DNA from: JAJPJX01 sp964568355
GTDB taxonomy: Bacteria > Acidobacteriota > Terriglobia > Bryobacterales > Bryobacteraceae
Assembly (NCBI GenBank): GCA_964568355.1
Contig: CAZMRK010000581.1
Location: forward strand, 1 to 14,601
DNA: 14,601 nucleotides
Reading direction: 5' to 3'
Part shown: positions 7,601 to 13,962 of the stretch, piece after piece
How positions within the stretch are numbered: the stretch's first letter is position 1
Layout: every line of letters begins with the position of its first letter
Program-made: the position numbers and the translations under genes
The notes under the pieces: generated by a model
What the model was told of the DNA's origin: nothing
Databases searched by the model: none
Seen by the model: the letters and a program-made list of their open reading frames with translations, nothing else

Positions 7601-7764
7601 CCTTTGGATTCGTTGGCAACCACCACTTGTGCCGCGGGAACTCCCGCCCCCGAAGCGTCGCGGACGGTTCCGGAAATCGCTCCCAAACCGGCCACCGACT
7701 GTGCAAATGCACTACCACTGCACAGGAGGGCGCTAATCAAACCAAGCACTGCTCGGTATCGCAT
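4672..7764 (-). CDS. Oar-like TonB-dependent receptor with carboxypeptidase-regulatory domain
   Basis: The protein has 1030 residues. A signal peptide ends at about residue 21 (SAFA before Gln). Residues 28-112 form a carboxypeptidase-regulatory-like (transthyretin-type) domain, beginning GAISGTVRDASGAGVPAA. A plug region follows (about 120-245), including LPINGRRVDSF, SFRGVAGGNSFLTDG and the stretch ending GGVVNTVTRSGSN. The remainder, to the C-terminal LRFIW, has the Tyr/Phe-rich alternating strands of an outer-membrane beta-barrel; a terminal aromatic residue is typical of BamA substrates. This architecture is very abundant in Acidobacteriota and resembles Myxococcus Oar. Such receptors are thought to import large substrates such as oligosaccharides with energy from TonB. 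No SusD partner lies beside it, so the ligand is unknown. GAGGAGAG just before the ATG supports the start, and a terminator closes the gene, so it may be a single-gene transcript. Confidence 0.95.
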   Translation of the reverse strand: MRYRAVLGLISALLCSGSAFAQSVAGLGAISGTVRDASGAGVPAAQVVVANESKGIKRTLSTTDAGVFTAPSLVPAAGYTISVTKQGFNQYDAKDIEVLVGQNVNLEVVLAVAGTTTQVDVLAAAPLVDSTKTDVSQVINSTQILDLPINGRRVDSFVLLSPAVVPDGTFGLISFRGVAGGNSFLTDGNDTTESYYNENAGRTRISSQISQDAVQEFQVVSNNYSAEFGRATGGVVNTVTRSGSNDFHGTGYWFFRNQDFNAKDTFATINPQETRNQVGVSAGGKIIKDKLFYFFNYEAMRRDFPLIASISTPGNPLFDTSGKFIGTCAAPATAAQCDTAIHFLDRQFQTVPRKANQDLGFGKIDWRPTERNSFSFSLNLMRWVSPNGLQTQAVLSNGNGVGNNVNSSVRSKYGRFTWTAIPTTSMVNEFRFGWFKDKQFDYPNDALAIPGIGFLGINITGQNNLGTATDYPRTNPSENRFQYSDTLTWTKDKHTLKFGFDFMRTEDYTNLLFNRTGTYLFPSFTALALNLSGNTAGSKDWSTFTQTIGNPVVDFYMNDYSFFVQDQYKITSRFMLNLGLRYDYTSLPQPTLVNPDYPATGRIPTYNKQFAPRIGFAYALDNQNKTVIRAGYGIFYGRYPGGLVNTFLLGNGLYQKSITLNSSNAGDKAAGPVFPNVLPNSDAYNPPVGSVSLNIASKDFRTPYTEQGDIAIERELTRTLGLTVSYIWSRGLHLTSVNDINIGAPGPTITYRINDAGGNQVGTYSTPVYVRQNRVDPRYARINIIDAGLNSWYNGLAVQLNKRLSSGFTGSLSYTWSHAIDEGQGNAGTPNIFASGGPQSYSPGDYRAEKGSSSLDVRHRLTLSGVWSPTFTRSTNPWARYLVNSWQLSLLGTFSSAPPATPTVQISSAPAPTGYNAAFTGTLNGYGSSSGPAGRVPFFPLNSLDVDQVARIDARLTKYFPITERYKAMFTFDAFNVFNHRYYTAVATRAYTVSGNVLTPASGYGVGNQSQGFPDGTNARRLQIGLRFIW

Positions 7765-7766
7765 AA

Positions 7767-7774
7767 CTCTCCTC
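7767..7774 (-). promoter_or_regulatory. Strong ribosome binding site of the TonB-dependent receptor
   Basis: GAGGAGAG on the minus strand ends 2 nt before the ATG (7762-7764), with the GAGGAG core 4 nt away. It is the clearest Shine-Dalgarno sequence of a non-overlapping gene in the window and fits high expression of an outer-membrane protein. Confidence 0.65.
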
Positions 7775-7809
7775 GAAGACCCCTTGATCGTCCAGCATAG
7801 CCTTCCGGC

Positions 7810-7838
7810 CTTACAGATTGATGACGGATACAGGACAA
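7810..7838 (-). promoter_or_regulatory. Possible sigma70-type promoter of the receptor gene
   Basis: On the minus strand TTGTCC (7833-7838) and TGTAAG (7810-7815) are 17 nt apart. Each matches the consensus hexamer at four of six positions. A transcript would begin near 7803, giving a leader of about 39 nt. The match is weak and could be chance; the gap between the two genes is the natural place for a promoter. Confidence 0.25.
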
Positions 7839-7932
7839 GCTGGTCTCGTACTCGATCCTTTATGGTAACTCGAACGGCCGCCTCGCATCACGCCCTAGGG
7901 CAATGGCCCCGCGTAGTTGTACGCACTTACCA

Positions 7933-7956
7933 AGCCGCGACCGTGAGGGAGCGGTT
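7933..7956 (-). repeat. Copy 2 of the REP-like intergenic repeat
   Basis: The core CCGCGACCGTGAGGGAGCGG (7935-7954 on the plus strand) differs from the copy near 2978 at two adjacent bases. On the minus strand it is about 32 nt after the DUF1552 stop, the same orientation towards the upstream gene as copy 1. Confidence 0.6.
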
Positions 7957-7976
7957 ACAGCCACTCACTCGGTCGC
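7937..7976 (-). repeat. Hairpin downstream of the DUF1552 gene, built on repeat copy 2
   Basis: On the minus strand GCGACC (7971-7976) pairs with GGTCGC (7937-7942). After a 2-nt bulge GTGAG pairs with CTCAC, giving about 11 bp around a 16-nt loop. It starts 10 nt after the stop codon. There is no T-run, so it may protect the 3' end or work with Rho; it is not a classical intrinsic terminator. The rest of the gap at 7765-7986 holds the receptor's leader and possible promoter. Confidence 0.5.
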
Positions 7977-7986
7977 AACCCCGGGC

Positions 7987-9297
7987 TTACACGATGCCGC
8001 TGAGTTTCTTTTCAAACGTGGGAAATCCACTCAGGCGCGCGTCGACCGCTTCCTCCGCCAGGGTGACATACAGATCCCCCAGCGTACCGGTCATACGGCT
8101 GTGCAGTCCGGTCTTCAGACTGCCGGCATGTCCCGCTGCAATCACGGCCAGGCCGTTATTCTTGTGAATATTGGCTTCGGCGTGTTCGTGCACGAACAAC
8201 AGGCAGGTGTGGTCCAATAACGTGCCGTCGCCCTCCGGCGTGGCCTTCATCTTACCAACCAGGTAAGCGAACTCTTCCACATGCCACCGGCAGATATCGC
8301 GCAGAATGCGCATGCCGCGCGGCGTCTCTACGTCGCCATGAGTATACTCGTGGTGGCGCTGCGCGGTATGTCCCAGCCACGGGAAGCGTGAGAGCCCTTG
8401 GCACTTGGTCAGCATGTAAGAAGCGACGCGCGTCTGGTGGGATGCCAGGGCATGCACCAGCAGGTCGCTTTGTAACTTGGCGATACGCGGCCAATCTTTC
8501 AAATCCCCGCCCTCGGGCGGACGTTCCACCACCTGCTTGTACTCCGGCGGCAGGCTTGCAATCGATCGCTCCAGTTCCCGCACCGATGTGAGGTATTCAT
8601 CCAGCCGCGCCTTGTCCTGGTTGCCGAGCCGTGTCTGGAGCGCCGCCGTATCTTCCTGCACTGCGTCCAGGATGCTCTTCTCGCGGTTGACCCAGTGCTC
8701 CTCCTTCGAGCCGAACAGGCGGTCGAACAGCCGGTGCGGAATCATCTCCGGGGGCAGCGGCCGGTCGCGATCCGCCCAGCTCAGATTGCGCTGGATGCTC
8801 TCGCCGAACGATTCCTGGCACACGCCCACCTGCAGCGAGCGGAAGCGCGATTCCGTACCGACCTTGCGGGCGATGTACTGATCGATCGACGTCCCTCCCG
8901 CGCCGCGGCCAGTGAACACCTGCCCGGAGACCAGCGCGCTCATCGAAGGATAGTGGCTGTTGCCCGGCCCCGGCAGGCGCGCCGCCGGGCTGTCCAGCCC
9001 CGTGATGACGTGGATGTCCTTGCGGAACGGAGCCAGCGGATTCAAGCAGGGAGTGAACTGGAAGCCGGCGCCGGTCTCGCGCGGCACCCAGTATTTTTCC
9101 GGGATGCCGTTGCCGTTAAACCACAGCACGAAGCGTGTCTCGATGGCGCGATCGCCCAGGCGGCCTCCCAGCGCATAGGCCTTTCCGTTTGAGGCGAACA
9201 TCGCTTCGAGTGCCGGCACTCCCACCCGGATCATGGCGCCCGAAAGGCCCACGCCCCGCAAAAAAGTACGCCGCGAAAGCGCCGTTTGGACTGGCAT
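7987..9297 (-). CDS. Tat-exported DUF1552 protein
   Basis: The protein has 436 residues, the usual length of the DUF1552 family. The Tat signal SRRTFLRG (8-15) with a following hydrophobic stretch (about 16-34) indicates folded export. Family features are RFVLWFNGNGIPEKYW (55-70), the ITGLDSP and NSHYPSMSALVSG segments, a central helical region, and a His-rich segment HEHAEANIH (370-378) followed by GLAVIAAGHAGSLKTG. The family is related to DUF1501-type proteins with an alkaline-phosphatase-like fold; no activity is proven. The ATG follows the upstream haem-protein stop by a single base (TAG, G, ATG), so the two genes are translationally coupled. This order, haem protein then DUF1552, is the standard pairing, and the two products probably work together in the periplasm. 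Confidence 0.93.
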   Translation of the reverse strand: MPVQTALSRRTFLRGVGLSGAMIRVGVPALEAMFASNGKAYALGGRLGDRAIETRFVLWFNGNGIPEKYWVPRETGAGFQFTPCLNPLAPFRKDIHVITGLDSPAARLPGPGNSHYPSMSALVSGQVFTGRGAGGTSIDQYIARKVGTESRFRSLQVGVCQESFGESIQRNLSWADRDRPLPPEMIPHRLFDRLFGSKEEHWVNREKSILDAVQEDTAALQTRLGNQDKARLDEYLTSVRELERSIASLPPEYKQVVERPPEGGDLKDWPRIAKLQSDLLVHALASHQTRVASYMLTKCQGLSRFPWLGHTAQRHHEYTHGDVETPRGMRILRDICRWHVEEFAYLVGKMKATPEGDGTLLDHTCLLFVHEHAEANIHKNNGLAVIAAGHAGSLKTGLHSRMTGTLGDLYVTLAEEAVDARLSGFPTFEKKLSGIV

Positions 9298-9298
9298 C

Positions 9299-11263
9299 CT
9301 AACTCCCTCCTCCCAGAAACGGCCTGGAAGTGATGATAGAAATTATAAGGCTTTGAAACCGGAATTGCGAACCTTGGAAGACCCGGAGCGACTGGTCCAG
9401 GAAGGGCTGATCGGCGGGCGTTTCCGCGCGCCCCACCGCGTAGCGGAATAGCTGCTTCACCACGCATTTCTGGCAGGCCGGCTCGTTGGCCAGAATCCGG
9501 CCGAGATCGCGCGGGCTCCCGAACTCCGAGCGCGGAATGCCGCGTACGTAGGCGCTGGTATCCAGGTCCAGGCGATGCTCGGTAGGCGCCATCTTGATGC
9601 GATGCTTCATCTCGTCGAACGTCGGGTAAATGGTGATCACCTGCTGCCGCCGGTAACGCCCGATGCCGTCATAGTTCTCGAAGCCGAAGCCGATCGGATC
9701 CACAAGGCTATGGCACGCGGCGCAGGTCGGGTTCGTGAGGTGCAGTTGCAGGCGGGCACGATTGGTGAGCGGCTTCTCGTCGGTGGGAGGCGGCAACGTC
9801 GTGTTCACTCCCGGCGGCGGAGGCGGCACGATCTGGCACAGAAAATGTTCGCGCACGAACAGGCCCCGTTCGGTTGGCGAGGTCTCCGCCGGCTTGCTGG
9901 TCAGCGCCAGGAACGTCGCCTCGCCCAGAACGCCGGCGCGCTTCGAATCCTGCGGAAAATCCACCCGCTCGAACTCCGCTTTGGGCGCTGCCAGTCCGTA
10001 CAGATTGGCCAGGTCGTTGTTCAGATACGCGTAGTTGGCCGTGAACAGCTCCATGAAGCTGCCGTTCTCCCACACCAGGTGGCGATAGAGCCGGCGCGTC
10101 TCCTCCATCATCGCGGCCACCAGTTCGGTGCTGAAGTCCGGGTAGAAGCGGCGATCGCGAATCGCGTTCTTCAGGCGATCGAAGCGCAGCCACTGCGCCA
10201 GGAAGACATCCATCGATTGCTGTGCCCGCGGATCGTCCAGCATGCGCCGCGCCGTTCGCTCGATCTGCGCCGGCGTATTCAGTTCTCCCGCCTCGGCCGC
10301 GTGGAACAGGGTTTCATCCGGCATCGTGTCCCACAGGAAATAGGAGAGCCGGCTGGCCGTCCGATAAGCCGGAAACTCTCCATTCGGACCCCCTTCCAGA
10401 TGGAACAGGAAGTTGGGCGATTGCAGCATCGCCTCTACCACCAGTTGCGCGCCCTTCTGGAAATCGCCGGAAGAAGCCGCGTCCACCAGGAACAGCTTTT
10501 CATAGCGCGCCATCTCCGGCGGCGTCAGGGGGCGCCGGAATGCCCGGCGTCCGAACTCGCGGATGAATCGCTGGCGGCAGGCGGCATCACTCGCGCCGGA
10601 AGGACGGCACGGAATCAACTGGCGCAGATCCCCTCCGCGAAACGCATTGCGCGCCAGTTTCTCCGCGGAGCGGTTGTACGCTTCTTCCAGCACCGGCGCG
10701 ACGCTCTGCCCGGCGGCCTGGTTGGTGAAGCCGTTGATGTAGTCTTCCTGGGGAAACTGATCCGCCGGCCGGGTCTGGTCGCCCAGCAGGTCGGCCACCG
10801 TCTGGTTGTACTGGCTGTGGGTCAGTCGGCGCACCACCGCGGGCTGCTCCGCCGCTGTGCCGCGGCGCGCGATGGCTGCCGCCACGCGATCCTCCGGCAG
10901 GCTGGCCAGGTAGGCCACCCACTGCCGCAGTATCTTTTCCTCTTCGCTCCCCGGATGAATGCGCTCGCCGCCGGTGTGCTGGATCCGGTTGGTCGGCTTG
11001 CGGAACAGCAGCGACTCCTCGGGATGCTGCCGGTCTACCAGCAGTGCCAGGCGCATCCCGAAGGCCTGGATCTCCTCTTCGCCGGCCTTCTCCGGAGGAA
11101 ACTGCAGGCGGGTACGCGACGCCACACCGTTATCGTTGTGGCACATCCGGCATTGCGCCTTTTCGAGTACCGGAAACAGCTTGCGAGTGAACTCCTCGGG
11201 TGATTGCGCGACCAGCGCCGGCACCGTCAGAAGAGGCAGTACAATTCCATACAACCGCGCCAT
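9299..11263 (-). CDS. DUF1587/1595/1592/1588/1585 cytochrome-like (PSD-type) protein
   Basis: The protein has 654 residues. A signal peptide covers about residues 1-20. A cytochrome c-like N-terminal segment carries the haem motif C38-R-M-C41-H42. The family domains follow in the usual order: DUF1587 (about 144-205, RRLTHSQYNQT), DUF1595 (about 225-285, FGRRAFRRPLTPPE), DUF1592 (about 295-425, SRLSYFLWDTMPDETL), DUF1588 (about 442-540) with a second haem motif C514-A-A-C517-H518 and SLVDPIGFGFENYDGIGRYR, and DUF1585 (about 575-650). A third pair, C597-Q-K-C600, is followed by Val and is not a haem site. These proteins are abundant in Planctomycetes, Verrucomicrobia and Acidobacteria; electron transfer coupled to an exported partner is the usual proposal, but the substrate is unknown. 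It is the first gene of the pair with DUF1552. The 90-bp stretch upstream (11264-11353) shows no convincing promoter or terminator. Confidence 0.94.
   Translation of the reverse strand: MARLYGIVLPLLTVPALVAQSPEEFTRKLFPVLEKAQCRMCHNDNGVASRTRLQFPPEKAGEEEIQAFGMRLALLVDRQHPEESLLFRKPTNRIQHTGGERIHPGSEEEKILRQWVAYLASLPEDRVAAAIARRGTAAEQPAVVRRLTHSQYNQTVADLLGDQTRPADQFPQEDYINGFTNQAAGQSVAPVLEEAYNRSAEKLARNAFRGGDLRQLIPCRPSGASDAACRQRFIREFGRRAFRRPLTPPEMARYEKLFLVDAASSGDFQKGAQLVVEAMLQSPNFLFHLEGGPNGEFPAYRTASRLSYFLWDTMPDETLFHAAEAGELNTPAQIERTARRMLDDPRAQQSMDVFLAQWLRFDRLKNAIRDRRFYPDFSTELVAAMMEETRRLYRHLVWENGSFMELFTANYAYLNNDLANLYGLAAPKAEFERVDFPQDSKRAGVLGEATFLALTSKPAETSPTERGLFVREHFLCQIVPPPPPGVNTTLPPPTDEKPLTNRARLQLHLTNPTCAACHSLVDPIGFGFENYDGIGRYRRQQVITIYPTFDEMKHRIKMAPTEHRLDLDTSAYVRGIPRSEFGSPRDLGRILANEPACQKCVVKQLFRYAVGRAETPADQPFLDQSLRVFQGSQFRFQSLIISIITSRPFLGGGS
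9303..9314 (-). promoter_or_regulatory. Ribosome binding site of the DUF1552 gene inside the haem-protein gene
   Basis: On the minus strand GGGAGGAGGGAG ends 5 nt before the DUF1552 ATG. It also encodes the last glycines of the haem protein (GGGS). Together with the 1-nt spacing of stop and start it points to coupled translation. Confidence 0.7.
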
Positions 11264-11353
11264 TGCTTCCCTTGCCCCTCAAACCCCAGCCGCCAGCTAT
11301 CGTATCACTTCCGCACTCTGGTAACCGAGCCGCGTCGGCAAGCGGACCACTCG

Positions 11354-13396
11354 CTACGTTCTTGCTCTCCGCCGCCGCACCGCCAAAACCACCGGTACCA
11401 CCAGCACCCCGGTGATCGCCAGATAGCTCACCGCCCGGCATAGCTTCAGTTCCCAGCCGCCGTCATAGTCCATTGCGATTTCACAGGGTCCGGCACACTC
11501 CGGACGCAGCCACATCAATCCCAATCCATCCTTGTATACCCGGCGCGCTTGCCCGCCCACCGTCGCATGCCAGCCGTGGTGATAGCCCACCTGCACCGAG
11601 ACCGCCTGTCCGCGCGATGCCGTCGTGCGGATACGGATCTGGTTGCGCCCTCGCCATGCGAAATCGGCCGTCGGCAGTAACGCGTCCTCGAGCGCCGCGA
11701 CATAGCGGGAGGCCTCGGCGCTGTCCTTGCCGTCCACCGGCGCGTGCCGCACAATCGCTCCCTCCGGCACCACGTGCGCCAGCGACGGCGAGCGCGAAGG
11801 CACCCGATAGATGGTCACGCCGTCTTCGCTCCACAGCGCTGGCAGCACCCCTTCGAATTTCTCCGGATGCGCGAACGGCTTCCAGAACTCCTTACTCTCG
11901 CGCCCGCTCACGCCCACCGCCCCCACGCCAAACGCCTTCAGCCAGACCAGAGAAAGCCGCGCGTCTTCCTCCGCCGTGCCTCCGCTGCCGAAGAGAATGG
12001 CCGCGTTCGCATTCTGCTGGCTCCGGTTGGTCGCGATACTCCACGAGCCGCCCGCAAACTGCTCGACATCCGCAAACGCATTGGCCCACTGCCCGACGGA
12101 GCCGGGCAGCAGCGCGCGCGTGCCGGCCAGGTTCTTGTCTGCCCAGACCGCGGCCCGATACTCTACGGTCTTGGTGACGTCCTGCGGAATTGTGTAGGCC
12201 TTCTCCATTTTCCGGTGGGCTAGGGTCGCCTCCACCGCCAGCGCGAGCAGCAGCAGGATCACCGCGCGCCGGATCGCCGTCGGCATTTTTTCCAGAAGCG
12301 GCCGCGCGCCGAATGCCACCACCAGCGCCAGCGCCAGTTCCATCTCGAACTTGTAGCGGCCCGGCTGCGGCAGCAGGCGCCGGTTCAGGTACTGCGCCAG
12401 CATCGGCACGCTGGCCATCAGATACGCCAGCAGTGCGAAAAATTGCATCCGCCAGTCCTTGACCCGGTGCCGGATCAGGTGCCAGAGCAGCGTCCAGCCC
12501 ACCACGACCAGCGCCAGCGCCGTCAGCGACCCTGCCGTCCATTTCTCTTCCTCGTGCACCGACGCCGTCTCGCGGATCGCCAGCAGCAGCGAGGGAGGAA
12601 CGAACGCCATCGCCATCAGGTAGCCGTATGCTCCGATCCCCGCGGTCAACAGGACATTTCTCTGCCACTCTTCCCGCCGCAGGACGAACAGCAGGCACAC
12701 CGCGCTCATCACGATGATCGCCGGACCGAAGGCGCTCGCCGTCGTCATGATTGCGATCGAGGTAGCCGCCGCGGCGTAATAGATCACCCGCCTCTTTTGG
12801 ATCGCCAGCGCCAGAAACAGGATCGCCAGCGGCAGGAAGGCCAGCGCGGCCAGGTGCGGCGTGTCGTCCCAGAAGGACATCACAAACAGCCGGCGGGCAT
12901 CCCACAGCTTGCCCAGGCGGAACTCGCCATCTGGGACCAGAATCTCGGTTACCGAGGTGAGCGAGTAGAACAGGGCCGCGCCGAAGCTGTACCCCGGCGA
13001 GCGCGTCAGCGCCCAACTCATCAGGAAAAGCGTCAGAGGCAGCAGGCAGTACACCAGGGCGGTCACCGAGCCGAAAGCGGCATCGTATGGCACCGAGCGA
13101 ATCGCGTGAAACAGCGAGGTCAGTGCCGGCACCAGCGGCGTGTACGTCGCCTCGAATGGAATTCCGCAGTCCCAATAGGGCCACCACGCCGGAGAAAACC
13201 AGCTTCCTTCGGCTCGCCTGGCCAGCGCCATCCAGAAGCCGTGCATCGAGTTCATCGGCGCCGTATGGAAGGAAAACAGATCGCGAACAATGTACGCGTT
13301 GATCCACAGCAGAACGATGCTGTACCCGGCGGCCAGTGCCCACTGCCGGCGATTGCTCGAAGAGAAACTCACGTGGGAAGCCATCGTATCACCCAT
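11354..13396 (-). CDS. Polytopic membrane protein, YfhO/GT-C glycosyltransferase-like
   Basis: With the ATG at 13394-13396 the protein has 680 residues. About eleven hydrophobic segments lie between residues 19 and 391 and one more at 656-674, ending in an Arg-rich tail. Between segments 1 and 2 is a long loop (38-105) with the WWPYWDCGIPFEATYTPL stretch, where GT-C enzymes place catalytic acids. Residues 400-650 form a soluble, beta-rich domain outside the membrane. Near its end, VGYHHGWHATVGGQ and CEIAMDYDG resemble the C-terminal domain of YfhO-like proteins. The best guess is a lipid-linked-sugar-dependent glycosyltransferase or envelope-polymer protein; no substrate can be named. The frame is open far upstream, but that part overlaps the ThiE/TenI gene in another frame and lacks membrane features. 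An in-frame ATG at 13382-13384 (676 residues) is an equally plausible start; the former overlaps the upstream stop by 8 nt. Confidence 0.8.
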   Translation of the reverse strand: MGDTMASHVSFSSSNRRQWALAAGYSIVLLWINAYIVRDLFSFHTAPMNSMHGFWMALARRAEGSWFSPAWWPYWDCGIPFEATYTPLVPALTSLFHAIRSVPYDAAFGSVTALVYCLLPLTLFLMSWALTRSPGYSFGAALFYSLTSVTEILVPDGEFRLGKLWDARRLFVMSFWDDTPHLAALAFLPLAILFLALAIQKRRVIYYAAAATSIAIMTTASAFGPAIIVMSAVCLLFVLRREEWQRNVLLTAGIGAYGYLMAMAFVPPSLLLAIRETASVHEEEKWTAGSLTALALVVVGWTLLWHLIRHRVKDWRMQFFALLAYLMASVPMLAQYLNRRLLPQPGRYKFEMELALALVVAFGARPLLEKMPTAIRRAVILLLLALAVEATLAHRKMEKAYTIPQDVTKTVEYRAAVWADKNLAGTRALLPGSVGQWANAFADVEQFAGGSWSIATNRSQQNANAAILFGSGGTAEEDARLSLVWLKAFGVGAVGVSGRESKEFWKPFAHPEKFEGVLPALWSEDGVTIYRVPSRSPSLAHVVPEGAIVRHAPVDGKDSAEASRYVAALEDALLPTADFAWRGRNQIRIRTTASRGQAVSVQVGYHHGWHATVGGQARRVYKDGLGLMWLRPECAGPCEIAMDYDGGWELKLCRAVSYLAITGVLVVPVVLAVRRRRART

Positions 13397-13961
13397 CGCC
13401 TCTTTGAAAGAGCGTAATGCCCGCGATCCCGGCCGCTCCGGCCTCCAGACATGCCGCCGTGTTCTCGCGTGTAATGCCGCCCAGCGCCAGCACCGGCATC
13501 CGCACCGCATGCGCCGCCTCCCGCAGCCGGTCCAGCCCTGCCGGCGCGCCATAGGCCGCCTTCGAGGGAGTGAAAAAAACCGGGCCGAACACGGCGAAAT
13601 CGGCTCCTTCCTCCTCCGCTCGCCGAACCTCCTCGACGGCATGACAGGAAACGCCGATCCGGAAGCCGCCGGGCACGATGCGCCGTAACTCCCCGGGCGG
13701 GACCGATCCGGAAGGCAGGTGCACTCCGTGAGCGCCTGCTGCCAGCGCCACATCGGTCCGGTCATTGATCAGAATGCGCGTCCCGTGCGGATTCGGTAGC
13801 GCCAGCACCCGCCGCGCGAGCGCCAGCAGTTCCCGCGTCGTCAGGTCCTTTTCGCGGATCTGGATCTGCTCCACTCCCTCCAGCAGGACGCGCGCCACCG
13901 TCTCCACCAGGCGATCGATTCCTCCCAGCGGCTGCCGGTCCGTGATGTAGTACCGCAGCAT
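13389..13961 (-). CDS. ThiE/TenI-family (thiamine phosphate synthase superfamily) protein
   Basis: From the ATG at 13959-13961 the protein has 190 residues, slightly short for the family. It opens with YYITDR and continues with the (beta/alpha)8 pattern: QIREK (34-38, the diphosphate-contacting Gln/Arg/Lys of ThiE), INDR (65-68, first Mg ligand Asp67), VHLPSGS (80-86), FGPVFFTPSK (125-134) and ALGGIT (159-164, phosphate loop). ThiE joins the thiazole and pyrimidine halves of thiamine; TenI is a thiazole tautomerase. Here the second Mg-binding Asp region of ThiE (usually GQxD) is replaced by PSGS, as in TenI, while the position of TenI's catalytic His122 is Pro127. Its exact role is therefore doubtful. 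Translation appears coupled to the upstream ABC ATPase: TGA, one base, ATG, without a clear ribosome binding site. Confidence 0.85.
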   Translation of the reverse strand: MLRYYITDRQPLGGIDRLVETVARVLLEGVEQIQIREKDLTTRELLALARRVLALPNPHGTRILINDRTDVALAAGAHGVHLPSGSVPPGELRRIVPGGFRIGVSCHAVEEVRRAEEEGADFAVFGPVFFTPSKAAYGAPAGLDRLREAAHAVRMPVLALGGITRENTAACLEAGAAGIAGITLFQRGDG

Positions 13962-13962
13962 C

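Noticed and set aside
9575..11203. 542-residue plus-strand open frame opposite the haem protein
   Set aside because: The opposite strand has clear family domains and haem motifs; this frame is Arg/His/Gln-rich low-information sequence typical of a shadow.
11264..11353. Possible promoter (TACGAT as a -10 box) ahead of the haem-protein gene
   Set aside because: No acceptable -35 hexamer lies at a normal distance.
11892..13343. 483-residue minus-strand frame within the YfhO-like gene
   Set aside because: The overlapping frame has proper membrane segments and family similarity; this one is Gly/Arg/Ala-rich without domains.
13397..13765. N-terminal extension of the YfhO-like protein (123 residues)
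   Set aside because: It overlaps the ThiE/TenI gene in another frame, is Arg/Cys-rich and has no membrane character, so the start at 13396 or 13384 is preferred.
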